Position numbers and translations under genes: made by a program. Positions 10,301 to 18,316 of a stretch of DNA of 64,000 nucleotides are shown here, piece after piece; positions within the stretch are counted from its first letter, which is position 1, and every line of letters starts with the position of its first letter. Source of the stretch: CAWBJP01 sp963789165 (lineage in GTDB: Bacteria > Actinomycetota > Acidimicrobiia > IMCC26256 > BP-133); NCBI GenBank assembly GCA_963789165.1, contig CAWBJP010000003.1, positions 682,001 through 746,000 of the forward strand, written 5' to 3'. The notes below the pieces were generated by a model, which made no database searches, had not been told where the DNA came from, and saw only the letters and a program-made list of their open reading frames with translations.

Positions 10301-10742
10301 CGGCGGCGGCGGCACAGAGACGGGCCGCCTCGATGACCGGGGTGCCGAAGCAGTCCGCCTCCTCGAAAGCAACGTCCCCTGCGCTGATCCCGATCCTCAC
10401 CTGCAGCGGCACGGCGCTCGCATCCGACCGGTGGTGACGATCGAGAGCCTGCTGGATACCCACTGCGGCAGCGAGTGCGTCAGACGCTCCCGTAAAGGTG
10501 GCCATGACCCCGTCTCCGAGGTTCTTGACCAGCCGCCCCCGGTTCGCCTCGATGGCGCCCGTCACGAGACCGTCGTGCTGGCGGCGAAGCGCCTCGGCGG
10601 CCTCCTCGCCCAGCCGGGACCGGAGCTCGGTCGACCCGACCAGATCCGTGAAGAGCACGATGGCGGTCGACCGTTCCGCCTCGGCGCCACTCCCCACGAC
10701 CACGACGCGATGGTAGGGGCGGCGCTTACCATGCGCGTCCAT
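7386..10742 (-). CDS. Cyclase-domain / AAA ATPase / TPR signalling protein
   Basis: An intact 1118-residue protein. Residues about 25-190 form a class III nucleotide cyclase (IVLFTDLVGSTE and NLGDGVMATF give the two metal aspartates). The usual transition-state Asn is replaced: the helix reads GTPVIEAARLCAAA, as in many family members fused to ATPases. A large AAA_16-type ATPase follows (FVGRDRELERLQQLW, Walker A LLAGEPGVGKTRLAAE, Walker B PVLLVLDDLQWG), then about 500 residues of TPR-like helices. Unlike the regulator at 1.6-4.9 kb it lacks a C-terminal DNA-binding domain, so it may act by protein contact. The ATG at 10742 overlaps the ATG of the divergent flavoprotein; a GTG at about 10703 is a plausible alternative start that would leave room for a promoter. 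Confidence 0.85.
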   Translation of the reverse strand: MDAHGKRRPYHRVVVVGSGAEAERSTAIVLFTDLVGSTELRSRLGEEAAEALRRQHDGLVTGAIEANRGRLVKNLGDGVMATFTGASDALAAAVGIQQALDRHHRSDASAVPLQVRIGISAGDVAFEEADCFGTPVIEAARLCAAAAGGQILVTEVVRLLAGTGGGYELRPVAPLDLKGLPAPVSACEVAWEPLRAPSIPIPALLTDIGRVFVGRDRELERLQQLWKEAAAGELRVALLAGEPGVGKTRLAAELAGRIHDEGGVVLAGRCDEYLGVPYQPFVEVLRHFVDHTPAEDLAGHLGRYLGELIRLVPELPERVTDLPPPLRSDPETERYRLFDAVAAWLGAVAAETPVLLVLDDLQWGAKPTLLLLRHVLRSGEPKRILVLGTYRDTELGHDQPLVEIFADLRRQEGMERLSLVGLDSSGVAAFMEQAGGHALDDGDLLLARAIHAETEGNPFFVREVLRHLAETGAVEQRDGRWATRLPVEELGIPESVRDVVGRRLSHLSREANRVLLMAAVVGAEFELSILQVVEVLNEEDLLSTIEEATEARLVLEVAGLAGRYRFAHALVRDSLYDGLSAARRVTLHRRVAEGIEAVHATQLDDHLPALAHHYARASAPAAVTSKAVDYTARAGDRALAQFANDEAVTYYRSALELLDAAERPRDEGRLELLISLGEALRRAGDPGHREVLLEAARLAMGRGDADALARAALANSRVTIFSSAGAVDSERVAVLESALAAVGPTDSATRARLLAILSLELTFSGDWERRVGLSGEALAMASRLGDPSTLAHVLLTRYNSVLAPSTLGERHAESAELVSLAERLGDPATACRAAWCRYRTAMEMADVDEADRYLEVVEQLTAELGQPGLRWIATWSRAGRLLYAGEIDKAERLIGEGLGLGRMAGEVDAPVFFAAQHSLVRFEQGRLGELEDLLTEAAVCTPGYSLFPALLAQLYCELGRDDEARSWFEHLAGPGFSALARDAIGLRTMATCAVVACHLGDRARATELRDQLAPYPGQLPIAGGVALGAVAYHLGMLASTVDDFNEAESRFSVAAALHERTRAPTWLARTRLEWARMLLARRQPGGAERARDLLDQALTTARELGLGNVERRAVGLLT

Positions 10743-11967
10743 GACGGAAGCCGTTGATGTCGCCTTGGTGGGTGCCGGCCAAGCGGGGCTCTCCTTGAGC
10801 TACGAGCTTTCTCACGCAAGCATCGAACACGTCATCCTCGAGCGCGGCAAGGTAGGCAACACGTGGCGCGGGCGCTGGGACAGTTTCTGCCTGGTCATTC
10901 CCAACTGGTCCGTGCGGCTCCCCGGCGGCCATTACCAGGGGGATGATCCGGGTGGATTCATGCCACGAGACGAAATCGTGCGCCATCTCGTTGGCTACGC
11001 CCACAGCTTCCAGGCGCCGGTGCGCGAGGGTGTCAGCGTGTTCGCACTGGGCCCGAGCGACGACGGTGGCTTCCTCCTACGCACCTCTTCAGGCGATATT
11101 CGCGCCCGGCAAGTCGTCCTTGCCTCGGGTGGGTACCAGAAGCCGCATCGGCCGTCAGGAGCCGTCCAGCTCCCTGCATCGCTCCAAGTCATCGACGCCG
11201 AGGACTACACGACGACTGAGGCTCTCCCGCCAGGAAAGGCGCTGGTGATCGGGAGTGGGCAGACCGGCTGCCAGCTGGCCGAGGAGCTGTTCGAGGCGGG
11301 GCGGGACGTGTACCTCGCGTGTGGACGCGCTCCCTGGATACCCCGCAGGCTCGACGGCCGGGACTGGATAGCGTGGATCCTTGACACGCCATTCCTGGAG
11401 GCCACCCTGGCCGACCTTCCCGGCCCATTGGCGCGGCTGGGCGCCAACCCGCAGGTCAGTGGCCGTCAAGGAGGTCACGACCTGCACTACCGAACACTCC
11501 AAGCTTTGGGCGTTCATCTGCTGGGCCACTTTCTCGGCTTTGAAGATGGCCGGGCTCATTTCGCTCCTGACCTCGCGGAATCCGTGACCTTTGGCGACGC
11601 CCGCCACGCCGACCTCTGCGGGTTGATCCGAAAGAGCTGTGCCGAGCGAGGCGTAGAGGCGCCCGAGATGCCGCCACCCCCGCCGTTTGCCGCCAGCCCC
11701 CCGGAGCGGTTGGAGCTCAGCGGCTTTGGCGCCGTCATCTTCACGTCCGGGTTCCGGCCCGACTACGCCAGCTGGGTCAATTTCCCGGGCGCCTTCGATG
11801 ACCTGGGTTTCCCGATCCAGCGGGACGGTTCCAGCGCCATTGTCCGCGGGTTGCACTTCATGGGCGTGCATTTTCAGCGCAAGCGCAAGTCCGCGACCTT
11901 CCTTGGGGTCGCTGAGGATGCGGCTGTCCTTGCCGAGGGGATCGTGGCCCAGAACGGCTCGACCTAG
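10741..11967 (+). CDS. Flavin-containing monooxygenase-like FAD/NAD(P) oxidoreductase
   Basis: A 408-residue two-dinucleotide-binding flavoprotein. The FAD-binding GxGxxG is at the N-terminus (VALVGAGQAGLSLS), followed by a segment characteristic of the YUCCA/FMO-like group (GNTWRGRWDSFCL, PGGHYQGDDPGGFM). The second Rossmann motif, for NAD(P)H, is ALVIGSGQTGCQLAEEL near residue 165. The C-terminal part has the conserved IFTSGFRPDY. Such enzymes oxygenate or oxidise small molecules; the substrate cannot be read. It is transcribed divergently from the cyclase-ATPase protein with start codons overlapping, an arrangement often seen for a regulator and its target, though that link is only inferred. 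Confidence 0.85.
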   Translation: MTEAVDVALVGAGQAGLSLSYELSHASIEHVILERGKVGNTWRGRWDSFCLVIPNWSVRLPGGHYQGDDPGGFMPRDEIVRHLVGYAHSFQAPVREGVSVFALGPSDDGGFLLRTSSGDIRARQVVLASGGYQKPHRPSGAVQLPASLQVIDAEDYTTTEALPPGKALVIGSGQTGCQLAEELFEAGRDVYLACGRAPWIPRRLDGRDWIAWILDTPFLEATLADLPGPLARLGANPQVSGRQGGHDLHYRTLQALGVHLLGHFLGFEDGRAHFAPDLAESVTFGDARHADLCGLIRKSCAERGVEAPEMPPPPPFAASPPERLELSGFGAVIFTSGFRPDYASWVNFPGAFDDLGFPIQRDGSSAIVRGLHFMGVHFQRKRKSATFLGVAEDAAVLAEGIVAQNGST

Positions 11968-12107
11968 GAGAACGGATCGGGCCCTTACATACCCGCGCGC
12001 CACTCAGAACTGGGCCCGCCCGTCGGCGTTGGCCAGCTTCGATGCCCAGTGGCCCGTTTGTCGCGGTCCATTTACGATGGCCAGCGGCAACGGGCGGAGG
12101 TCATGCC

Positions 12108-13478
12108 ATGGCGGAGGGAATCCTCACAAGGCGTGACTTCCTGCGCGGGGCCGCGGGGGCGGCGGCGGTCGTCGCCACAGGGGCGGCCTGCGAGTCGGGC
12201 TCGGACAAGGCGAAGCCGAGTGCCGCTGCCAAGACCGGGGCCGCAGGAGAGCGGACGCTGCGCATCGCGCAGTGGAGCCATTTCGTCCCCGCATACGACC
12301 AATGGTTTGACAACGACTACACCCGCAGCTGGGGCGAGAGACACGGCGTCGACGTGGTCGTGGACCACATCGCCCTCGGCGATCTGACGACCAAGGCTGA
12401 CGCCGAGGTGTCAGCGCAGCGGGGCCACGACATCTTCGGCTTCGTCGCGCCGCCGCCCGTCTTCGAGGACGACGTCATCGACCACAGGGAGCTGATCGAA
12501 CGGGTCGAAGCCACGGTCGGCGCCATGACCCCCCTCCTCAAGCGCAGCATCTTCAACCCGACCACCGGCAAATACTTCGGCTTTCCCGATCACTGGGTCC
12601 CCGACCCGGTGCACTTCCGAATCGATCTCTGGGCCGAGGTCGACCCAAGCCTCAGGCCCGACAGCTGGGACGACGTCCTGCGGGCGGGGCCCACGCTCAA
12701 GGCCATGGGCCACCCGCTCGGCATCGGGATCGCCAGGGCCATCGACTCCAACGTCGCCCTCATGGCCCTCATGACCGGCTTCCGCTCCTCCATCCAGGAC
12801 GAGGAGGGAAACGTGGTCATCAACACATCGGCGACGGTGGAAGCGGTGAAAATGGGAGCCGCCATCTTCCGGGGCGGGATGACGGACGAGGTCCTGAGCT
12901 GGGACCCAGCCTCGAACAATCGGTATCTGAACAGTGGCAAGGGTTCCCTCATCCTGAACCCGGTCTCGGCCCTGCGGGCAATGGAAAAGCAGGCCCCCGA
13001 GCTGGCCAGGCAGGTCGCCCTTGCCCCGTTCCCGGCGGGCCCCGCCGGGCGGCTGGGGCCTGCCCTGGAAGTGGGCGTGTACGTGATCTGGAAGTTCGCC
13101 CGCAACCAGGAGGCGGCAAAGCAGTTCCTCGTCGATCTGGCACTCAACTACCGGGAGGCGTTCGCCCGGAGCGAGTTCTACAACCTCCCGGCCTTCCCTG
13201 GGGCGGTCACGGACCTCGTCTCGCAGCTGGCAAGCGACCAACAGGCACAGCCTGCAGGGAAGTACGCGCTCCTTGCCCAGGCGACCGAGTGGAGCACGAA
13301 CGTTGGCCATCCTGGCTACGCCAACGCCGCCACAGACGAGGTGTTCAACGAGTTCATCGTCCCGCGGATGTTTGCCGCTGCGTGCACTGGCGAGATGACA
13401 GCGGAAGAAGCCGTGCGGGCGGCCGAGGCCCAGGTAGTGCCGATCTTCGAGAAGTGGCGGAAGCGGGGGAAAATCTGA
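12108..13478 (+). CDS. ABC-type extracellular solute-binding protein (family 1), Tat lipoprotein
   Basis: A 456-residue lipoprotein. The ATG at 12108 was chosen over the longer frame because it places the twin-arginine motif LTRRDFLRGAAG at residue 6, followed by a hydrophobic stretch and a lipobox ending in GAAC. The mature part resembles maltose/spermidine-type family 1 binding proteins (FGFPDHWVPDPVHFRIDLW, late KQFLVDLALNYREAF). No permease or ATPase gene lies nearby, so it is an orphan in this window. Cargo is unknown. The export signal implies folding in the cytoplasm and anchoring on the outer face of the membrane. Confidence 0.8.
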   Translation: MAEGILTRRDFLRGAAGAAAVVATGAACESGSDKAKPSAAAKTGAAGERTLRIAQWSHFVPAYDQWFDNDYTRSWGERHGVDVVVDHIALGDLTTKADAEVSAQRGHDIFGFVAPPPVFEDDVIDHRELIERVEATVGAMTPLLKRSIFNPTTGKYFGFPDHWVPDPVHFRIDLWAEVDPSLRPDSWDDVLRAGPTLKAMGHPLGIGIARAIDSNVALMALMTGFRSSIQDEEGNVVINTSATVEAVKMGAAIFRGGMTDEVLSWDPASNNRYLNSGKGSLILNPVSALRAMEKQAPELARQVALAPFPAGPAGRLGPALEVGVYVIWKFARNQEAAKQFLVDLALNYREAFARSEFYNLPAFPGAVTDLVSQLASDQQAQPAGKYALLAQATEWSTNVGHPGYANAATDEVFNEFIVPRMFAAACTGEMTAEEAVRAAEAQVVPIFEKWRKRGKI

Positions 13479-13680
13479 AGGCGGACAGCAACATTTCTCC
13501 CCGCTTCCCATAACGACGGTTCCGCGCCCGGGTGTCGCCGATCGGTCATTGTCGTGAGCGGAAGTGCCCAGATGACCCGCCTATGCAGATGGGCGCGTCG
13601 GTACTGGTCAGCCATGTCCCGTTGCGACAGGCGCCAGGTCCACGGCCGCACGCTGGTACAGTTTCCCAGAGAACGGGCAT

Positions 13681-13711
13681 TAACCTTGCGAAACCAACCT
13701 GGTTAGGAAGG
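13681..13711. promoter_or_regulatory. Putative operator and ribosome-binding site before the Fic gene
   Basis: Immediately ahead of the GTG at 13718 there are overlapping inverted repeats: TAACC (13681-13685) facing GGTTA (13701-13705), and AACCA (13692-13696) facing TGGTT (13700-13704). The purine run AGGAAGG follows and sits six bases before the start codon, which supports that start. A dimeric regulator or autoregulation by the gene product could use the repeats; this is inference. Confidence 0.35.
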
Positions 13712-13717
13712 TTTGCT

Positions 13718-14830
13718 GTGGCCGGCAGCACCGTCACCGTCGAGTGGAAGGGCAAGAAGGCCCAAGCCTTTGTGCCCGACACCCTCGCCGGGTTCAGGCC
13801 CGAGTTGAACGAGCGCACCGTCCGCCAGACTGAGCGCGCGGCGGCCGCCGTCCGGCGTGCCGGAGACCTCGCCTCCGGCGGCCTCGAGGTCGCGGCCCGG
13901 CTGTTGCTGCGCGCCGAAGGCGTGGCCTCCAGCCACATCGAAGGGATCGACGCCCGCGCGGATGAGGTGGCGGTCGCCGCCCTCGATGACAGCATCGGTG
14001 GCAACGCGGCGTGGGTGGCCGACAACTTGGCCGCCATCGACGACGCCCTCGGCGAGCGTGGGCCCGTGACCGCCCAGGCTTTGTGGCGATGGCATCGGCG
14101 CCTCATGCGCCATTCCGACCTCGCTGTCGACGACATCGGACAGTGGCGCGACCGGCAGGGCTGGGTTGGAGGGGCGACACCGCTCAGCGCCGCGTATGTC
14201 GCCCCGCCGGCCGGCGAGGTCGACCGCCTGATGGACGACCTCATCGCCTTCGTCCGCGACGAGACGCTCGATCCCGTCACCCACGCGGGCATCGTCCACG
14301 CCCAGTTCGAGACAATCCACCCCTTCGCCGACGGCAACGGCCGGATCGGCCGCCTCCTCATCGCCCGGCTCTTGCGGGACCGGCTTGACGTGTCAGTGCC
14401 GCCTCCGGTGTCCGTCCAGTTCGCTTACGACGTCGGCGGCTACCTCTCGGGTCTCGTTCTGTTCCGGCAGGGTCAGATCGACATGTGGGCCCGGTGGTTC
14501 GCCGACGCGACCGAGCAGGCCGCGGAGCGCACCGTCATGGTCTTGTCCGCCGTCGAAGAAGTCCTCGCCCGCTGGACCCAGCAGGCTGCGGGCCTGCGTC
14601 GCGATGCCGCCGCCCGCCAGCTGATTCCCCACCTCGCCCAGCATCCGGTGGTCAACGCCGCCCTCGTCGCCGAACTGCTCACCGTCTCCGAGCAGACCGC
14701 CCGGGTGGCGATCGCCCAGCTCGCCACCCACGGCGTGCTCGCCGAGTTCGCCTGGCCCAGCATCCGCCGGCCCGGACGTCCACGGCAGTGGTGGGTTGCC
14801 GGCGACCTCCTCGCCCTCCTGGCGCCTTAG
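13718..14830 (+). CDS. Fic-domain AMPylase-like protein with N-terminal inhibitory helix
   Basis: A 370-residue Fic protein. The catalytic motif HPFADGNGRIGR starts at residue 201 and is complete, including the His and the Arg that bind ATP phosphate. The N-terminal motif SSHIEG (residues 71-76) matches the class II inhibitory pattern (S/T)xxxE(G/N), in which Glu75 would block productive ATP binding. A C-terminal winged-helix-like region (LLTVSEQTARVAIAQLATHGVL) suggests DNA contact. Family members transfer AMP to target hydroxyl groups, and many bacterial class II members act as stand-alone regulators or toxin-like enzymes. The start is GTG 13718, supported by AGGAAGG six bases upstream; longer in-frame extensions upstream look non-coding. 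No antitoxin-like neighbour is present. Confidence 0.88.
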   Translation: MAGSTVTVEWKGKKAQAFVPDTLAGFRPELNERTVRQTERAAAAVRRAGDLASGGLEVAARLLLRAEGVASSHIEGIDARADEVAVAALDDSIGGNAAWVADNLAAIDDALGERGPVTAQALWRWHRRLMRHSDLAVDDIGQWRDRQGWVGGATPLSAAYVAPPAGEVDRLMDDLIAFVRDETLDPVTHAGIVHAQFETIHPFADGNGRIGRLLIARLLRDRLDVSVPPPVSVQFAYDVGGYLSGLVLFRQGQIDMWARWFADATEQAAERTVMVLSAVEEVLARWTQQAAGLRRDAAARQLIPHLAQHPVVNAALVAELLTVSEQTARVAIAQLATHGVLAEFAWPSIRRPGRPRQWWVAGDLLALLAP

Positions 14831-14873
14831 AGGAAACGGTTCCCGGCTCATCCGGCTCGCAAGAGCGGCCCTG

Positions 14874-15554
14874 TCAATCGTCCTCGACCGGGGACCGCGA
14901 CCAGGATCCCGTCGGGTCGACGGTCGCCTCCCAGCCGACGGGGAGGTCACCCAGGGCCGCCACCCCCGGGTGGCACCGCAGGAGATGGGCGAGGTGGACG
15001 GGGGTGAAGTCGTCCGCCCCGGGACCCAGGAACTGCCATTCACCCTCCTCGTCATGAGCCACCAGGATGACGGGAGCGTCGTCGAAGGCGACGCCCCGCG
15101 TGGCGGCCACCAGCGTCTCGGGCGAGTCGGGAAAGAGCCAACCCGGGGGCGGGGCCTCGGCGGGACAGCGGTCCCAGAGCCGGGGCTGGCCGCCGCCGTC
15201 GCCGACGACGAGCTGGATCACGGGGACGGGCTGACCCCGGTAGAACTCGAGCAGAGCAGGAAAGAGGCGACGGTGCCACGTGGCGAGTACCGGCCGGCGC
15301 TCGGCCACCGCGTCGCCCAGGATGTCGTCCTCGCACTGGTCCGGCGCCAGCACCCGCCCCACGGCGACCTCATCGCCGATCCGTTCCAGGCGCTCCTCGG
15401 CGTCCGCCAGACCGAAGAGGACCACCTCCGGATGCTCGTAGGAATGCCAGAAGCCCACCGTGTAGGCGTAGCTCCCGTCGCCGCCGGCCACCACCTCGAA
15501 ATCGGCCGGCTCGGGCGCCCCGGCGGTACAGAGGATGCAGAAGCAGTCCCGCAT
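14874..15554 (-). CDS. DUF4262 domain-containing protein
   Basis: A 226-residue cytoplasmic protein starting at ATG 15554 with the short cysteine-rich head MRDCFCILC. The central region (SYAYTVGFWHSYEHPEVVLFGL) is the DUF4262 hallmark, and C-terminal parts include PVILVAHDEEGEWQFLG. No biochemical role is established for this family as far as I know. The ORF can be extended 30 codons upstream, but that extension is low complexity and overlaps the promoter area of fbiC, which begins 104 bases away on the other strand. Nothing suggests an operon. Confidence 0.75.
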   Translation of the reverse strand: MRDCFCILCTAGAPEPADFEVVAGGDGSYAYTVGFWHSYEHPEVVLFGLADAEERLERIGDEVAVGRVLAPDQCEDDILGDAVAERRPVLATWHRRLFPALLEFYRGQPVPVIQLVVGDGGGQPRLWDRCPAEAPPPGWLFPDSPETLVAATRGVAFDDAPVILVAHDEEGEWQFLGPGADDFTPVHLAHLLRCHPGVAALGDLPVGWEATVDPTGSWSRSPVEDD

Positions 15555-15658
15555 GTGACCAGTATCACCACTGGCGCCCGAAAGGTGGCGCCACCTCGCG
15601 CCGCGTTGGGTTCCCCCGCTGGAACCTAAGGCGGGACCAGCCACTACCCTGTGGCGCC

Positions 15659-17995
15659 GTGAGCCCAGGCGAACTTCTGCACTCGCCCCTCGATGACCTG
15701 GTGACCGAGGCCGGCCGCCGGCGGGACAGCGCCTTCGGGGACCGGGTGACCTTCTCGCCCAAGGTGTTCATCCCCCTGACCATGCTGTGCCGGGACCGGT
15801 GCGGCTACTGCACGTTCGCCAAACCGCCGGCCCGCCTGGCCTCGCCCTTCCTCGACCTCGACGAGGTGGTCGCCATCGCCGCCGCCGGCGCCGAGGCCGG
15901 CTGCCGGGAGGCGCTCTTCACCCTGGGCGAAGCGCCCGAGGACCGCTACGAAGTCGCCCAGCGCTGGCTGGAGGAGCACGGCTACGGGTCGACGGTCGAC
16001 TACCTGGTGGCGGCGGCCGGGGCCGTGCTGGAGAAGACCGGCCTCCTCCCCCACGCCAACGCCGGCGCCCTCACGGGCCCCGAACTGGAACGCCTGCGGG
16101 CCGTGAGCCCGTCGCAAGGGATGATGCTCGAGACCCTGGCCGCCCGCCTCGGCGAGCCGGGTGGCGCCCACCACCGGGCGCCGGACAAGACGCCGCAGCG
16201 CCGCCTGGCCACTCTGGAGGCGGCCGGCGCGGCCCGCATCCCCTTCACCACGGGACTGCTCGTCGGCATCGGCGAGACCCGGGAGGAGCGCCTCGAGACG
16301 CTCGAGGCCATCGCCGCCAGCCACGCCCGCCACGGCCACGTGCAGGAGGTGATCGTCCAGAACTTCCTGCCCAAGCCGGGGACGGGCATGGCCGGACATG
16401 CGCCCTGCCCCGAGGAGGAGATGCTCTGGACGGTGGCCGCCGCCCGGCTCGTGCTGCCCACCGGGATCCACCTCCAGGCGCCACCCAACCTGGCCTCCGA
16501 CCTGGGTTCCCTGGTGGCCGCCGGCATCGACGACTGGGGCGGCGTCTCGCCCGTCACCCCCGACCACGTCAACCCCGAGCGCCCCTGGCCCGAGCTCGAA
16601 CGGCTGCGCCAGGCGACCGAGGCGGCGGGCAAGGTCCTCGCCCCCCGCCTCACCGTCTATCCCGAATACGTGACCCGACCCGATGAGTGGCTGCACCCCG
16701 ACGTGCGCTTCGCCGTCCTGTGCGCCTCCGACTCCGAGGGCCTCGCCCGCGACAGCCGGTGGTCGGCCGGCGGCCACGAGGCGCCTCCCGAGCTGCTCGG
16801 AGGGACGGCCCGGGCCGGTGGGCCAGTGGGCGAGGTCCTGGCCGGCGTGGCTCTGGGCCAGGAGGTCGGCGTCGACGAGATCACCATCCTGCTGGGCGCA
16901 CGCGGACCCGAGGTGGCGGCGGTGGCCGAGGTGGCCGACGACCTCCGCCGCCGGGTGGTGGGCGACGTCGTCACCTTCGTGCGCAACCGGAACATCAACT
17001 ACACCAACGTGTGCACCTTCAAGTGCCGGTTCTGCGCTTTCTCCAAGGGGCCCCTGTCCCTCAACCTGCGGGGCGATCCCTATCTCCTCGACACCGAGGA
17101 GATCCAGCGCCGGGTGGTGGAGGCGGTCGACTGCGGCGCCACCGAGGTCTGCCTGCAGGGGGGCATCCATCCCACCTTCGACGGCGACTACTACCTCAAC
17201 GTCACCAAGGCCGTGAAGGCGGTGGCACCGGACATCCACGTCCACGGCTTCACCGCCCTGGAGGTCCACGAGGGGGCCCGGCGCCTGGGGGTGGACCTGG
17301 CCGAGTACCTCACCACCATGAAGGACGCCGGGCTCGCCACCCTGCCCGGCACCGCGGCTGAGATCCTCGACGACGAGATCCGGGCCGTCATCTGCCCGGA
17401 CAAGGTCAACACGGAGGAGTGGCTCGAGGTCCACCGGGTGGCGCACTCCGTCGGCCTGCGCTCCAACGTGACGGTCATGTTCGGCCACGTCGAACGTCCG
17501 GTCCACATCGCCCGCCACTTCGTGCGGGCCCGGGCCCTGCAGAAGGAGACGGGCGGCTTCACCGAGGTTGTGCCCCTGCCCTTCGTGCACATGGCCGCGC
17601 CCATCTTCCTGCAGCACCGGGCCCGCCCCGGGCCCACCTTCCGGGAGACGCTCCTGCTCCACTCCGCGGCCCGCATCGCCATGCACGGCTGGATCGACAA
17701 CATCCAGGTGTCGTGGGTGAAGATGGGCCTCACCGGGGCCCGCCAGGCCCTCACGGCCGGCTGCAACGACCTGGGCGGGACCCTCATGAACGAAAACATC
17801 TCCCGGGCTGCGGGGGCCGAGCACGGCCAAGGCGTGGAGGAGGAGGACCTGCTCGAGGTGGTGGCGCCCCTGGGCCGGCCGCTGGAGCAGCGCACCACCC
17901 TCTACGGCCGGGTGCGGACGATCGGCCGGCGCCTCCCGGCCCCGCCCCCCACCGCCGAACCGGTGTCCTTCTCCCGGCGGACCGTAGCGTCCTAG
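15659..17995 (+). CDS. fbiC: 7,8-didemethyl-8-hydroxy-5-deazariboflavin (Fo) synthase, CofG-CofH fusion
   Basis: A 778-residue fusion of two radical SAM enzymes that makes Fo, the chromophore of coenzyme F420, from tyrosine and the flavin precursor 5-amino-6-ribitylamino-uracil. The CofG half has its iron-sulfur triad at Cys44, Cys48 and Cys51 (CRDRCGYC); the CofH half has Cys452, Cys456 and Cys459 (CTFKCRFC). Both CxxxCxxC sets are intact. Fusion in one chain is typical of actinobacteria, and the length is slightly short of mycobacterial FbiC because the N-terminus is trimmed. The start is GTG 15659. The matching cofD lies 4.3 kb away on the opposite strand, and F420-type oxidoreductases are at 23.3 and 45.8 kb. 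Confidence 0.95.
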   Translation: MSPGELLHSPLDDLVTEAGRRRDSAFGDRVTFSPKVFIPLTMLCRDRCGYCTFAKPPARLASPFLDLDEVVAIAAAGAEAGCREALFTLGEAPEDRYEVAQRWLEEHGYGSTVDYLVAAAGAVLEKTGLLPHANAGALTGPELERLRAVSPSQGMMLETLAARLGEPGGAHHRAPDKTPQRRLATLEAAGAARIPFTTGLLVGIGETREERLETLEAIAASHARHGHVQEVIVQNFLPKPGTGMAGHAPCPEEEMLWTVAAARLVLPTGIHLQAPPNLASDLGSLVAAGIDDWGGVSPVTPDHVNPERPWPELERLRQATEAAGKVLAPRLTVYPEYVTRPDEWLHPDVRFAVLCASDSEGLARDSRWSAGGHEAPPELLGGTARAGGPVGEVLAGVALGQEVGVDEITILLGARGPEVAAVAEVADDLRRRVVGDVVTFVRNRNINYTNVCTFKCRFCAFSKGPLSLNLRGDPYLLDTEEIQRRVVEAVDCGATEVCLQGGIHPTFDGDYYLNVTKAVKAVAPDIHVHGFTALEVHEGARRLGVDLAEYLTTMKDAGLATLPGTAAEILDDEIRAVICPDKVNTEEWLEVHRVAHSVGLRSNVTVMFGHVERPVHIARHFVRARALQKETGGFTEVVPLPFVHMAAPIFLQHRARPGPTFRETLLLHSAARIAMHGWIDNIQVSWVKMGLTGARQALTAGCNDLGGTLMNENISRAAGAEHGQGVEEEDLLEVVAPLGRPLEQRTTLYGRVRTIGRRLPAPPPTAEPVSFSRRTVAS

Positions 17996-18316
17996 GTGTA
18001 GGCGCTGGCCGTCTCCGTAATCGTTACCGGTTCTGGGTTGTAAGGCCCTCTCGACCTTGACGGTCACGGCGAGTCTTCCCTACGTTCGAATGAACCGTCA
18101 TCGACAAGGACGGCTGGAGGCGCGGCGCGCCTCCTCTCCGTCAGGGGGTGGTCGAGTGGGCGCTCATGGGAGTCCCGTGGATGGATCGTCGAGTCAGGGT
18201 CGTCGGTGGCAAGGACGCACGACGAGGCGGAGTTTTTCCTCCGCCGAGGAGGAGGACGCCGCCAGCGGCGGCACTGGCCGGCGAGACGCCACGATGACTC
18301 CCATGAGGGTCCACTG
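17996..18316. other. Intergenic region between fbiC and the acyl-CoA synthetase
   Basis: About 320 bases without a convincing gene. A small inverted repeat GTAA-TCG-TTAC lies near 18016-18028. The promoter for the downstream acyl-CoA synthetase-thiolase group presumably lies here, but no clear -35/-10 pair could be picked out. Confidence 0.4.

Noticed and set aside
15644..18067. 807-codon minus-strand frame opposite fbiC
   Set aside because: fbiC is unmistakable with two intact radical SAM motifs; the opposite frame shows only His/Gly/Asp-rich shadow sequence.
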